Shown: positions 30,203 to 43,656 of the stretch, one piece after another
How the letters are laid out: each line of letters starts with the position of its first letter
Numbering within the stretch: the first letter of the stretch is position 1
From: Litomosoides sigmodontis
Lineage: Eukaryota; Nematoda; Chromadorea; Rhabditida; Onchocercidae
Direction: 5' to 3'
Assembly (NCBI GenBank): GCA_963070105.1
Contig: OY718804.1
Location: 6,161,317-6,225,316 of the forward strand
DNA length: 64,000 nt
Made by a program: the position numbers and the translations under genes
Notes under the pieces: generated by a model
Database searches by the model: none
Seen by the model: only the letters and a program-made list of their open reading frames with translations
What the model was told of the DNA's origin: nothing

Positions 30203-33200
30203 TTACTGCAAACCAAATCCACGACTATAACTAATTGCTTTGGTAATACGCTCTCTTGTTATTTCCAGATCTCCATAATCAGGTAATAACATTACGTTGT
30301 AGCAGGTGTGAGCTGTTGGCAATCTGAAATCATTTTAAATTCCTACAAGTCACTGAAAGACATTTATAAAAGTTCCAAGTCATATGTCTCAAAGCCATCC
30401 TAAAATTTATAAAATGACTAATTTCCGAGGTTTTTTTTTTTAAATCAGTGATTTCACAATAACAAACCAGCTCAATTCGAATAGCACAGTAAAGAACCAC
30501 TAAGTTATAATATTACTAAACACATAATCACACACCTTTCTTTACTATCACCATTTCGAGCAATAATAATTTCCAACTTTGCCAAGCCTCCTACAGGAAC
30601 TCTATCAGAACCTGTGATGAATTGAAGCAACATTTTCTTTTCTTCCGTGCTCATTGCCTTTGCCACTGTCCAGAAGTCCTGAACAAAAATCTATTAATTT
30701 ACTATTAATTTACAATTATGAATCGTACAAAAAATCAAATCCAAATATGCCTTGAAGTGCTGATATAAGACCAACCTTTACTGTTTGACTGGCTTCAGTA
30801 AATCCGTTTTGATATTTTGTACATTGTGCAAGTATGTCAAAATCCAAATCCTGAAATATCTTCTAGAATTAAAATCCAAAAAGTTTAAGCATGCATAAAA
30901 TTAATATATATATAATTGCTCTTTTTCAATCCTCGACAATTTCACCATAATGGTTATAGCAGATTATTCCAGGGAGAATTCCATACACGACAATGTATCC
31001 ATAAGAAGTAAATAAGCACAAAGTAAAATTTCAGAAAGGAATTTATTTCAGGTAAAAAGCAATAAAAGAGCAGAAGAAACTTACAAGTACACCACAAACC
31101 AATTGTTCAACTTCATCAGGCATAAATAATCTCCTCAACAGTCCACGGTTAGCTACCTTGTTAAAACCCATACTAAATGCGTCAAACTGCCGTTTTACCG
31201 AACGATTCAACAAGAAATCAGCATAACTAGCTACGAACTCCTGAAAAAAGCTTTTCTAAATGAGCTATAATACTAAAACTCATCTTAAGATTTAAAAATA
31301 GTACTTCGGAGTTACGTGAGAATTAGATCGATTAAAATAAGAATATGTTAGATGCCTAAAGTAACCGAGGAAATATGGTATACGATCATCTTGAATGAAT
31401 GCCTAATGAAAATAGTGTAACTGTCCTCAGCAGTTATCGATCCAAACACAATAGGAAAGTGTCTATGTAATGTGTATGTAAGTGTCTATGTAAAGTGTCT
31501 ATGTAAAGTGTCTATGTCTATGTCTAAACCTTCATGTTCTGTTCTGAATAAAAATCAGGAACATAAAGCTAACCTTTTTATTAGAAAGTGTTACCGGTAT
31601 ATTTGCACCATTTGGTACTAGCTCCTCATCATGGTTACAGCCGTAAACATCTTTGTATGAAATTTGAAAAGTATAATTGTAAATATTTTCTATGTCATCA
31701 TTACATTCAAGCAATTGTCGCAACCCATTGTATAATTCCTGGAAACAAATTTACATAGCATAAATAACCATAGCTAAATTTCGGCAAAACTCTTGAAGCT
31801 TTTCAGATAAGAAAGCTAAGTAGCTGGGAGATCTTAAAAGTACTTACCAAATCAATTTGAGCAAGTTCATCAAAAACAGCCGGTCTTGCAAGTAATTTCA
31901 CATACACCAGTGTTGGGAAGCGTACATCAATAAGAATGTTGTTATATATAGCTAGTCCAAATAACAGTCCTATTAGCCCAAATTCATCGTCACAAAAGTT
32001 ACACTGGGAATTGAACCAATACAAACCCGTTTTTTCATTTAAAATAAACATTCCTAAAATATTAATAGATAATTACGAAAAAAATAAATAAAGCGAAGTA
32101 CGGTAGAGAAGTTGAAAAACGAATAGAAGTAATGAACAAATGAGAGTGAGAAAAACATGGATAGCAAAAAAACTACTTTTAGAAAACAAATTATAAAACA
32201 AGAAAATTAATTTATAAGCATACTAATGGAAGAATGTACAATTTTTCCCCAGTTCTACATGCATCTTCGAATATGTAAATATAAAAAGTAAAATTAATAG
32301 AACAAACCGTAGTCCGGACAAAATAGCTCGTCAGTTATTAGCTGATAGAATTCCTTCGATACACCTCCCTCGTCTACTGCTTGTTCACCATCAAATTGGA
32401 CTCGAAGTTGTTTCTTGAAGTTAGCTGAATTATCCATGGCAATTGCTGCAAGCTGAAAATAATGGACGAGATGAAGTAGCTAACTAAAAACCACAATTTA
32501 TCAAGCAATGGCCAATACATTTTCCATTTTCTCTTTAAAAAGTTAACGGTATAATTTGCTTAGAAATGAAGTCCACTTATTATCAATAAGAATGAACATC
32601 AACTGGCTGATATTACGAACACATACAGCTGTCTTTCATTTCTTAACAATGGTTAATTTATCGCGCATGCCTTTTTTTACTGCAAATTTTGTATCCACAA
32701 AACTGAGTAACTGAAAGATGAGCGTTTTTCACATTGCTATATAGAGATTACTAAAAAATAAAACCCTATAACGTTATTTACAGCTCAAATCAGTTTCGTG
32801 AAAAAGTGTAAAGTGTAATAACAAAATATTAAAAAAACAATCAACTTTGCTGGAACTTCAGGAAAAAAGAACCGTACACTGTCTAAAGCATCCCGTATAA
32901 TATTATCACGACGAATGTTTAATTTCAAATATGGTTCCATTGAGACACCGAATGTTAAAGCATCAGCCAAAGCTTGTCGACGTTCACTTCTCTGACGAAT
33001 TCGATTATTTAGGTAAAGAAAGCGCTGTTTCGCTTCCGTTGTTAATATGAAGGAATATTCGGGCATCACCGAAAATGCATGTCCATTCTCATATGACTAA
33101 AAAAAATTAATTAGTTTTGTTACGAATGAAACTTGATAAGTTACGCTACATTCCAACAAGCCGCGGAGATACTAAAGGTGACAAGCAATTCAGCTAAGAA

Positions 33201-34298
33201 AATGCATCGCTAGTAATAAAAAATTATGACAAGACGTGGAAAGCGTCAAATACATAAATTATGTTATACTAAAGAATGCACGCGGAAGATACTCTTTTAG
33301 TATGTAAATGAAGGATCGAAAATCTCATGTTAAAGTAGAAATATGAAACCTTATATGCAACGAAATCATCTTGAACTGAAATGTTATCACTCAACGTTGA
33401 ATTCATTAATTCTGTCAAGGGTAAACAGGTTTTCGTCACCAGCCAAGCATCAATCGGTGCTCCCTTTGCTAACCGTATTTCTTCTTGTTCGTCTACTTCA
33501 ACTCCTGCAAATCAACATTTCTTAGAAGGACAGAAAGTGGAAAAGACCCATGCAAACGATCAAAAAAATCACTCATTGCTGTTTTTTAATGAAGGAATGA
33601 CCAAATCACAGTGTCAATTAAAAACAAAGAAGATTTCAAAACCTAAAAACTATTTCACTCCCAAAGTCGTCAAAATAAAATAAGCAACAAACCATTATAA
33701 GTAAACGCCTCAAGGAAAGATGAAAAGTTTCGCTGATCGCTTCTTTCTACTAAACTTGTCGCCGTTGAACTCGCTCCATTATCTAAAGGAACAGCCAATA
33801 ACATTAATATATAATCACTAAAAACATAACAATCTTCACTGGACATAAAATTGTAAAATGATTCAATGGATAAGTTTTTCTTTCCAGAAAAAAATAAGCC
33901 GGTTCATATCAATCTGTTATCTTTAAATGCTTTAAAAAAATACCGAACTAATCAGCTCGTATGAGAGAAAGTAAATATTATTGATGAGCGACGATAGTAA
34001 CAGCTGGGAACTACATGCAACTAACCAATATCTTACACCTCTCAACAAATTAAGAACATCAATACATAATTAACCATAATAAAAAAAAATTTCAAACAAG
34101 TAAATGACTATATTATTAAGTAGAACTTGTTTTAAAGGAACATACCGGTTTCCGCATTCACTACTGATAAGTCATGCGCTTCTATTGTTTCATTCGCCAC
34201 AGTGATATCTACAACATCAAAATAAATAGTAAAAAAAGTTTCCTTAAAAAGTAAGGTAAGAACTAAGCTAACCACTACGCGAAATCCAAAACAGTGCA

Positions 34299-34397
<99 letters not shown>

Positions 34398-37300
34398 GGA
34401 AAAGTAGACTCTTATCACATAAAATTGTACAGCAAAATCCTTCATTTACTATTTTGCAGAATCTAAAAGGAATAACATAGGAAAAGAGAAACATACCCAA
34501 AGGGAGAATCATATCACGTCTGGATCTGATCAAAGTTGCCTTATACAATATAGATAGCGCTTGAATAGCAGCTGGCAAAGGTTCGATCCGATCGGTAAAA
34601 AGTGGTAAGCTTCCAACTGTGTCAATTAAAGTTAAGACACGAAGAGTAATTGCCTAAAATCAAACAAGAATAAAACTACTCTTTTAAAAAGCCCGTAAAC
34701 TGACTCTCTTTAAACAATGTATGGATACCTGCTGCATAAGATTGATACGTTCTTGTATCCACTGGGATCCAAAATTGGCCCATACTGATGCCAGTGTCAT
34801 TTTTCCTTCTTCTGATAAATTTGAACACATTTTACACAACGGCGTGAAGCCAACTTCAATAAATTCAAGCCACTGGATAAATGGTAATTCGAACATTAAA
34901 CATATAATGTGTGTAATACCAGCTGGATCACGTTCCCAGGCCCGTTCATATTGTAGCTGAAAAAATTAGCATGATCACATTAAAAAAACAAAAAAACTTT
35001 TTTTCTGCGAGGACTTAAAAAAAAGCAAACAATTAATTTATATCGTTAGTTTCTATCTATATGCATACATAATTTGAATCAAATTATGAATTATTTGAAG
35101 TGATTCACTTTAGAACAATAAATCTTTACCTGAAAATCAATTATGCTACACAGTTGAGCTATTGCACCCATCGCAGCATTCAAATAATGCTTATGGTCAC
35201 TTGTTTCGATGAAAAGCAGATGAAAACAACGTCGTGCTGCATATACATCCGTTGGTGACCTCAATTCAATCAAAAGATTTTCAGAGAATTTCAAATCATT
35301 TGGCGGAGTTCCAAAATATTTATGAAAATTGTTAAGAATTTATAAAGAATTAAAAATTCGTCAAAGGAAGGCCGATGGTAAAATTTAAACATACTTTCCT
35401 TCCTGCAGTTGTGCAATGATTTTTGAAATCTCTTCAGCAGACAGCATACTTTTCTCCTGCAACGGAAACAACAATGAAACGGTTGAATATTAGCTATCTA
35501 AATTACAAACAGATCATGAGATAGAAAAAATCTCACGGGACAGGATAGAAAAAAAACATCTACTATAACAACAGAAATAATGTACATTTCCTTCCGAATT
35601 TTTATTAGTGTATTTTTGTCAATTACCTCATTTATCAATCCGTATTGACCGCAATTCTTCTGGGATACGTTGCTTGCACACTGCATGCTGCTTGAATCAG
35701 ATACTGATCTGCAAGCAAATATTTTTCTCCAATTACTATCTCGCTTTCTAAAATATCACCATGTTTTAAAGGGCTATCTAATCGTTACTACAAATTATAA
35801 AAATTTGAATTCATTACAGCACATGCGATAATAATAATAAAGAACCTTGTAATTTCACTTGCAAGCGTAGGAGGAAGAGGCATTTCAGTAGAGGTATGCG
35901 AGTGAGAAGACTGCGTTAAATCTAATGCTAATTCACTGTTTGTCCTTTCTCCGCGACTGTACTTTCGATCTACTTCTTCCTCCATTTCTTTCCCCCCTGT
36001 AATGTTCATACAATTTTAGTAAAAGAAGGACATGTTCTATAGTTTAAGTCAATATTTTCGAACTTTGTTATTCAAAAGCCGGATTAACTGGAAACGGATT
36101 TAACCAAACAAATTAAGTGGTAATTTACCGCAGTTAACAGTGATGGAAGAAGTATCTGTCTTGGTTTTCAACTGCATTTCTGTACCTTTCATATCAGTTT
36201 GGGCTCTTCGTTTCCGCTGTGAAACTGACTGTTGTTCGGTTGATGTACCTATCACCCCATAGTCGATTGGATTCTAAAATATCCCGAAGAGATCTACTAA
36301 ATAATTGAAACTTTCCACTTGTATGTCTTCCCCCTTCGGTACCACTTAATTTTAATCCATTTAAAATCATTGCAAAAATATTCATATGGAAACGGCAAAA
36401 ATAACCCCATTTAGTTGTGTTCGAAAATTGTTATTACGGAATGAACCCAGCAGCGCTATACGATTGCCCAATGCATTTTCCAGATAACTCCTTATCCAAT
36501 ACCAATCATCCTTTGCTCGACATTTCTCTAGTAATTTTTTCACTATTTCTTCATTTAGTGATTCTTGTGTATCTGCTGTCTCCATCGCTAAAAATTCTGC
36601 AAAACTCTAAAGTTATAAACTGACAAATTCACAAACATGAACAAAATAGCCAATATCAAGAACAAAAAATAACTCTCTATGGAAATAAAAAAAACAATCA
36701 AAATCTGATAAATGCCATTAAAATATACTATTAAATTGGAATTTTGGCAATGATTCATAAAAAAAAACCATTTACAGACAAATGGTCAAAACTGTTCAAT
36801 CGAATAAAGAACCGCATGTTACCGGGAAGTGGTTCGCACAATCGTGCCTTATCTCGCAAACAGATTATTGCTCGAGCTGCAGCTTCGTTACTTGTCAATT
36901 TGGGTAGTTTTCCAGATGATGCGCAGTTTTCGTTGGCACAATATAATCGGCCACAACCGACTAGTAACTGCAACAGAGTAAATAAACTTATCTCAGTAAT
37001 ATTCATGGATTTTGTCAAGTACTTAGTCCTGCAAGAAATAGTTCAGTTTAACAACCAAGCAAAAACTGATAATTGAATAAATTGCATAAAAAACAGCAAA
37101 TATTCAATAGTTATGCAATTTAGACCATTTTGTCATATATCCTTATCAATGGCTACAAAAAACTAACATTATTTTTAATAGAAGAAAAGCACACAGTATA
37201 TTTCTCACCATCCAGAATTTAGAAATAGTAATATCGGAGGATAAGATATAGAAATATCCTAATAATCTATTATACGTAAAAAGCCACGTAATTTGTTTTG

Positions 37301-37434
37301 AAATTACAAACCCAACGTGCATTTTAATAAACTGAGCAACTGACCTGTTTGTGATACCTTCCAATAGCTATTTTCATGGTTTGTGGGGGGCTAGGCCGAC
37401 GAGTACCATCTTGCTCTCCATCAGATCCATGCAT
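30203..37434 (-). CDS. UBE3A: HECT-type E3 ubiquitin ligase, UBE3A/E6AP orthologue with AZUL domain
   Basis: Exons: 37434-37345, 36967-36823, 36596-36406, 36273-36129, 35996-35846, 35708-35627, 35456-35395, 35259-35130, 34956-34729, 34653-34497, 34208-34146, 33782-33693, 33504-33350, 33096-32878, 32452-32308, 32053-31848, 31738-31574, 31240-31085, 30850-30776, 30678-30536, 30323-30203. Phases agree throughout, giving 972 residues against about 850-875 for human UBE3A. Residues ~20-78 form the AZUL zinc domain (C35, C40, C45, C74). A UBE3A-like helical segment follows ([13 protein letters not shown], later [18 protein letters not shown]). From about residue 570 the HECT region carries [38 protein letters not shown] and the catalytic HTCYNV (Cys940). 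The end is FGLQ rather than FGML. HECT enzymes take ubiquitin from E2 onto this Cys. Odd points are a weak donor after exon 3 (GGG|GTTATT) and an uncertain exon 7-8 junction. Confidence 0.95.
31457..31525. repeat. Short tandem repeat in a UBE3A intron (~13-bp unit)
   Basis: Imperfect tandem copies of AAGTGTCTATGTA, about five units with one diverged, end in a CTATGT sub-repeat. It lies in the intron between exons 17 and 18 of the minus-strand ligase and has no coding role. Confidence 0.85.
34300..34393. repeat. (AT)n dinucleotide microsatellite
   Basis: About 47 perfect AT units, uninterrupted, inside the UBE3A intron between exons 10 and 11 (34209-34496). Long open frames through it (Tyr-Ile repeats) are artefacts. 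Array length is likely to vary between individuals or assemblies. Confidence 0.97.
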
Positions 37435-40400
37435 CTTGAAAAAAATCAACACCGTACTCTATCTCTCCTGATATTTAAGTTTGGAATATGAATCCGGAAA
37501 GCAGTTGAGATCGAACACCCCAAAACAAAACCCCACGCACAAACACATTCGCGCACAACACAAACTCCAAACCATAGAACCATTACAGCGAAACAGACCA
37601 CATTACAGTATCTTAAGTGTCGCTTCAAGACCTCCCTTGAAATTAAAATGAATTTTAAAATGTGCGTGTCTTCTGTTACTCTGTTACGATTATCGATTCT
37701 GAGTTGAAAGTGGTTGGATTTGAAGGATTGAAGTTATAAAACTTTCACGTGATTAGGTAATGTGAATTTGCATAATTTCGAGATTTCGAGATGCACTCTT
37801 TCGTGGATACGACCTCTCCGAAATACACTTGGAAATTCCTATAGCTTTAGCAGTTGAACTCTAACAGTTTCAATCATTTCCGACAAATTATTTCTGGGAT
37901 AGTATGACATCAAGCAAAGATACTCATCCCTCAATTCATCAGTCTATCGATTTATGTATGTGTGTGTGTGTTTGTAGTTAAAGATTGTCTTTCATGCATT
38001 TCAAATGAAGGAACAAGTTCGATTTCATTTGTTTGAAATTTAATAGGATATTTGAGACTCACGCCTTCTAATTAATTTTCCGCAAGAATCTGAAACAATC
38101 CAACAATGACATTTTATTAAGAACCGTTTAACGGTAGGCAATAGAGGAAATTTGCAGGGAGAAATGAAGGAAAGGAAGGAAGGAAGTTGGATAGCAGCAA
38201 GTGGTTGCGGAAGAAAAGAATTTACAAAAGTTGTACAAGAATCGGGAAGATTGCCGAACTACGACCAGACGTTCCGCATCTAAAGGTGAAGGATCAGAGA
38301 GAGTGCCGCTTCATTTAATAAGCTTTGCAGTCTTCCCCAATTACCTAATCGCTCAATTTGACAGCGCCGTTCGTCACCACACTATAGATTGCACTGGGGA
38401 AATTTTAATCTAAAGAGATTTTGAAAGGAAATTACAGAACGTAATCCTCGATTTGTAATTTTGAAATTGCTCCTTTAAAAAGTAAAACTGCGAAATTATC
38501 ACCCAAAACATCCTTAAGTTAAATTATGAAAAGAAGGCTTTGCATTTGCCAAACTATCTTGTAGGACTTAATTGAACGTTTTGATGAAATGATTTCATTT
38601 AAATTTGTATAAATGAAAGAATTTAAATTGGCTTTTCAATTCCTCCCTATTCCCTCTGACAAGAATAAATAATTAATTTCTTCGAATATAAATTTAAATA
38701 ATAAAACATGAAATTTTGAGATCGGGAAGTGAAGGTTTTACAATGAGCGCTACACCCTTGTGATTAATTTTATTTGTGAAGAAGGTTCCTTCGTCGTCCT
38801 TTTCCGATATTATTGGAGAGAGACGATCTGCTCGTTGGTCACTTCTCTTCATTTTCTTCCCTCTCCTCATTTCATCAAAATTGATTATTCACTGTCTGGG
38901 ATTTCACAGTTCATCCTGTCTTTATATTATTTGAGAATGCGAAATTTCGAAAATTATAATCGCTTCCGTGCCGACTTCTCTTTTCATTGTCCGTTCATCC
39001 ATCTGTCTGTTTTCGTTTTTTTAAATTTAAATCTAATTTTGGACGCAGAAGAATATCAAATGTTTGTCCACTTATTATTTACTAGAAAATTTCGATTGAA
39101 TTCAAAATAAGTTATACGTGGTGTTGCTCATTCTTTCCTTCTTCATTTTCATGTGTGTAGCAAATTGAGCTTGTCTGATTTTAATTATCGAAGAAGTCAG
39201 TTTAACTTCGTCATTCCTCACAGGTTTGATCGTTCAGAAATATGGGTATGAAATTGAGAACGTCCCATTCCTCAGGAGAGTTTTTTTAATAGCTTAGATT
39301 AGTGTGATAGTGCTGCTATCAGTGCGGAAGTGCGAGCAATGTGATAAATTTTTGGAAATATTCAAGCGGAAAGAAGGAACCTCCTTCCGCCTCTCCTCCC
39401 CCCGTTCTGTTGAAAATTTGATGCGCCACGAGTGCATCGCCATCACTTTCCAGTTTCTCGTCCATCGTTCTTCTCCGGATACCGGTTCCAAGTGTAAAAA
39501 TACAATACAGCATCTCTCACTCCAGAAAAGAGAATGGAGCGAAATCATTTACTTTTCAATGTATCTGTACGACTTGCTCGCTAATCCATTTAACAAAATA
39601 TAATGACCTCTTTTGTACTGTATGTAATACAATCTGTGATGATTAATCCTCGACGGTGATGGATAGAGAAGTTGGCGTGTTCGTAAACAAATTTGTGAAA
39701 AAGAAATGTAATGTTATGCAACAGTATCAGTGGCACTGATACTACCATTCACTCTCTCACCTCAGTTCCTTCCTTCTTCTGGCTCAGACACGATAGAGCG
39801 GTCAGTTGGTGCCAGTGAACTGGACAATTCCATACTGATAAAATAGATAGCCTTTTCCTCTCTTCTTTTATCAATCTGACAGATAATTGACCTTCATTGT
39901 TTTAATCTATCACTCTATTAGCCAGTACATTCCGTCTGTTCTTCTCATCAATCCGCGACAGATATCGCAATAGAAATGTTTTGAAGAGAAAAGAAATGTA
40001 TAAATCTAATTATTAGTCGCCGGAAATTATCAATAACTCTATGAAAATTTAATAAATATAATATGCAAATTATGCACAACATTGAGGAAGATAGATTATC
40101 GATTGCCCCTTTGGAACTAATTTCATTTCATTTATTAAATAACAAAAAATTTCAGTGCATTAATCATTTTTAGATGTTAAATTAAATTTCGCTAATCGAT
40201 TTATGCCTATTTCCTGTCTCTTTCTCTTCTTCAACTGGTATGTATTGCTGACAGTAACTGTCATATGTTGCCACTGCTTCAAATCAAATAATATTTAAGT
40301 TTGTAATTTAGCAATCGATCTGTCCCTCTCCTCGCTTCCTTCCTGACATTCCGAGATGAGGAGGGATGGAGGAACCTGAAAGCATTCATATTGAATTTAT

Positions 40401-43185
40401 TAAATGCTTTATTGAAATTATATGCAATTTATTGTTTTTCTCTCTGCAAGTTCGTTCTTCGTTGTGGAAGAAGGAGAATAACTGTAAGGAGAAGAGTGAT
40501 GTTTGGTACATTTGTCTTCCAATCAATTCTGTGCACACAGAAGGGAGGTCACGTGCGTTCCTGATACTGATCATCGACGGGTCGAGGTGGTTCCTAGCAC
40601 TGAGGACGTCAAATCAAGATCAGGAGAGAGAGAGAGAGAGTGGGAGGGAGAGGGGGAGCGAGGGAGGGAGTGAGATGTACCTGTTAAAAACTACAGCATC
40701 GATTCATTTCCACTTCCTTCACCTCTTCTTCCAGCACTGTTTCTTTCTCTTATTAGTACCTCTGAAGCGATGTGCAAATTGCGCACACAGTGCCGGCAGG
40801 TAGTTGTGGATCATCTAAGGTTTCCCAGTTGTTCGTCGAACTTCTGGTACATTCGGCCCATTTCTCTTTCTTTACGACGAAGCACAGAGGTCACCGTTGG
40901 CGCAACAGACGCATAAAACGATGTGAACATTACTTCTGTCACTATCGACGTCATAATCACCGTTGTGATTATGTTACCATTGTTATCACTGCTACTACAC
41001 TTGTTGGGCACACCGTAACCTTTCGATATTATCGTTGTAATTACGGTGCAAATTTACTTGAAAATTTCATTTTTTCTCCCTTTACGATGATAACCTTTCG
41101 AAGCGATTTCAACGAAGCGCCAACAAGTTCCTACAGAAGCCATTGTTCTTTTGCTTGTTCATTTTCATTTAATTTGAAAATGGGTTGGCACGAGAAGACA
41201 CTATAAGGGGAATTGAGCGTCTTCCTATAACACAATATAATAATACCTCAAAACGGTGACCTTCACAGTTGTCTGCTCCCTCTTCCGACCAATGAATGAA
41301 TGATCTGTATCGGTTCCAGAAAATATTAAACTACAGAGGTCCGTCCTTCTCAAAGTCAATTAATGCTGCTCGCACCCTTAAAATACAATGTACGGCACCA
41401 CTTTAATTATTTGCAAATTAATCACCACTGCACCTTCGAGCCCGCTCTTCGTTGCATCCACCACAATCTCCATAGCTTTTATTCATTATGAATTTAAGGG
41501 TTTCGAAATGAAATTTCCTGTCTTTTTGAAATTTCCTCAGAAATTTCAGTTTCCTCTCCTCCAGTGGTTGTTGAAATGAAACTTAGCTACTTGCCTCTCT
41601 GAGCGACTTATGATCAATTTGCTTTAAAATAAATGTATTTTGCGCGGAGGAGAGGATCACTGACAAATACAGTCAAACAACTTTGCCTTTAACTTACCTC
41701 TAATCTTTGATGCTGTACCACCGGGGAGCCTTCTATCATTTAATTAAACAAAAGGAAGAAGAAAAGATCGGTGTTTTATTTCAGCAATTTTTTTGTTGCT
41801 TGTCGGTCTTTCCCTTAAATTGAAACACTTCATTTCGTGTGAAATAGAAAGCTTACCATTAAATTTCCAAAATTGCTGGTAGCAGTGGAAACTTCCTTTT
41901 CCACTGATAGCATTCATTCCAGAAGTGTAAGTTAAAGTTGCAATCGTTTTCCATGTTCATTTCTTTAGCTTCTCAGTTAAAAGAAATTCATTTCATAATC
42001 GTTGATAATACATGACAGCAAATACAACTTATCCTGAAATGAGGCATTTATCACTCATTTCTCTGTCTCTCCCTCTTTCACACACACACACACATAAACA
42101 TTCTCACTTCTTTTTTCTCCTTAAATGTTAAAGGAATAATATCTTCATTCATTGTTGTAGAAAATTCCTTGTCCTCCACCTCCTCCTCCTTCTCTTCTTG
42201 TTGATAATAATAGGAATAACAGGATAAATTATCTATCATTTCCAACTTTGAATGATAACGAATGACTTGCAAATATCAGCAAATCTCACTTTTCATCCAA
42301 ATAAATTCTTCGCATCCTAAAATTTGGCGGATTTTCATTCTCAGAACTTTTGAAGTCTTTCAACTGCTAGGAAATTTTCCCGCACAATGAAACAAACGCA
42401 TATTTAGCATTCGATTGTCGTAGTGAGAAACTTATTGCAATTTGGTGTAACACACATTCTGATTACTTACGACGATAATTGAAACAATACAAAATTAGCT
42501 TATTATCCGATTATAGTGATCTCAGGCGGCTCGTCGATCGATTATACTTGCTGATGCATTTAAGCAAATTTAGCATCAAAAAGTGGCGGACAATAACTGT
42601 CAGCAATTCATTATTTTTCATCTTTGAAATTTGAAAAGTAATTTGCTCCCTGTATTACATTGATTACAACGGATATCGATCCGCTAAGATTGACGAAGCC
42701 ACTTGGAAAACTTGCAGCTGCAACAGTGCTTGAAATTTTTCCGATCCGGCTAATTATTTACATTCAAGTAGTTGGAAAAGTTAAATTTAAGAAACGTAAA
42801 ATGTAAGTGGAAAATAAAACTTTATCTAACACTTAACGCTGAGATTTAAATTTAATTCCAATCCAATTTTATGATTTGGATTAATCGATCGATGCAGAAG
42901 TCAACTATATTTTTACTTGTTCCTCTCATTTCCAGAAACGTAAAAATCACTTCTTTCGAATTGATAGCTTTTGCATATTTGTCGTATGACAGAGGGAGTG
43001 AGTGATAGGCGGCTATCTCTCATCGTGGTGCTCCCACACTTCTATACAACAAGAAATTCAAATTTCCCCCCCCCCCCCCCCAACTTCATACAGCGACAAC
43101 TGGACAGCACGAGCATTTATTTACGTATTTTCCGCTTACGCATTTCAAGATACGACGCATTGGCCTTTACAGACAGCTAGATCAA
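37435..43185. other. Gene-poor region upstream of UBE3A
   Basis: The first part should hold the promoter and 5' leader of the minus-strand ligase. Directly before its ATG the minus strand reads TTTTTTTCAAG, an acceptor-like sequence that could be a spliced-leader or 5'-UTR splice site. Otherwise I see only low-complexity sequence: GGAAG repeats at about 38168-38187, a GA/GGGA-rich run at 40623-40675 and a (CA)n run at 42078-42094, and a 16-base C homopolymer at 43066-43081. Open frames of about 145 codons at 40366-40803 and 40772-41206 have no homology and are not called. Confidence 0.5.
43066..43081. repeat. 16-base C homopolymer
   Basis: An uninterrupted run of 16 cytosines, unusual in this AT-rich window. 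It could be length-polymorphic or a sequencing artefact. Confidence 0.9.
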
Positions 43186-43186
43186 C

Positions 43187-43233
43187 GCACACACACACAC
43201 ACACACACGCACGCACACACACATACATATACA
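43187..43233. repeat. (CA)n microsatellite
   Basis: About 20 CA units with a few CG interruptions, grading into CATA at the right end. Flanking open frames on both strands are repeat translations. Confidence 0.95.
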
Positions 43234-43568
43234 TATGTAAATGCAAACAAATATGAGATGACAAATGAGACATTTAAACAAAAACTACAAGTGTACACGC
43301 CGAGGAGGATAGGATGATCCATCCAATCCAGTTCGTTAACGCCAACAACGACAGTGACGCAGTAACAACGATAGCTGCTATCCTTAGAAGCGTTGCGGTG
43401 GCAGGTAGCTTCTTCGTACTGCATGGATGCGTGCTTCTTGCGTGAATCAAGCTCCGTTGACATCTCCTGCTTGCTCCGTCACTCTGTCCACTTCCCTCTC
43501 CTCAGCGACATCCGTTCTGTTCCATCCCATCCGTCCACATCGTCGTCCACTCATCAAATCCTTCCGAC

Positions 43569-43656
43569 CAGCAGCAGCAGCAGCAGCAGTAGCAGTAGCA
43601 GTGGCAGTGGCAGTGACAGTGGCAGTGGCAGTGGCAGTGGCAGTGGCAGTGGCAGC
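43569..43656. repeat. CAG / CAGTGG compound repeat
   Basis: Seven CAG units pass into CAGTAG and then about ten CAGTGG hexamers. It sits in a GC-richer patch. The frames read as Ser-Gly or Ala-Val repeats, but I see no exon boundaries or conserved domain, so I call it a repeat rather than an exon. Confidence 0.9.

Noticed and set aside
34132..34578. 148-codon minus-strand frame with Tyr-Ile repeats
   Set aside because: It reads through the (AT)n intron between two true UBE3A exons; only its ends are coding.
40366..41206. Two overlapping frames of about 145 codons
   Set aside because: No conserved motif, includes a GA-rich simple repeat, and no splice logic.
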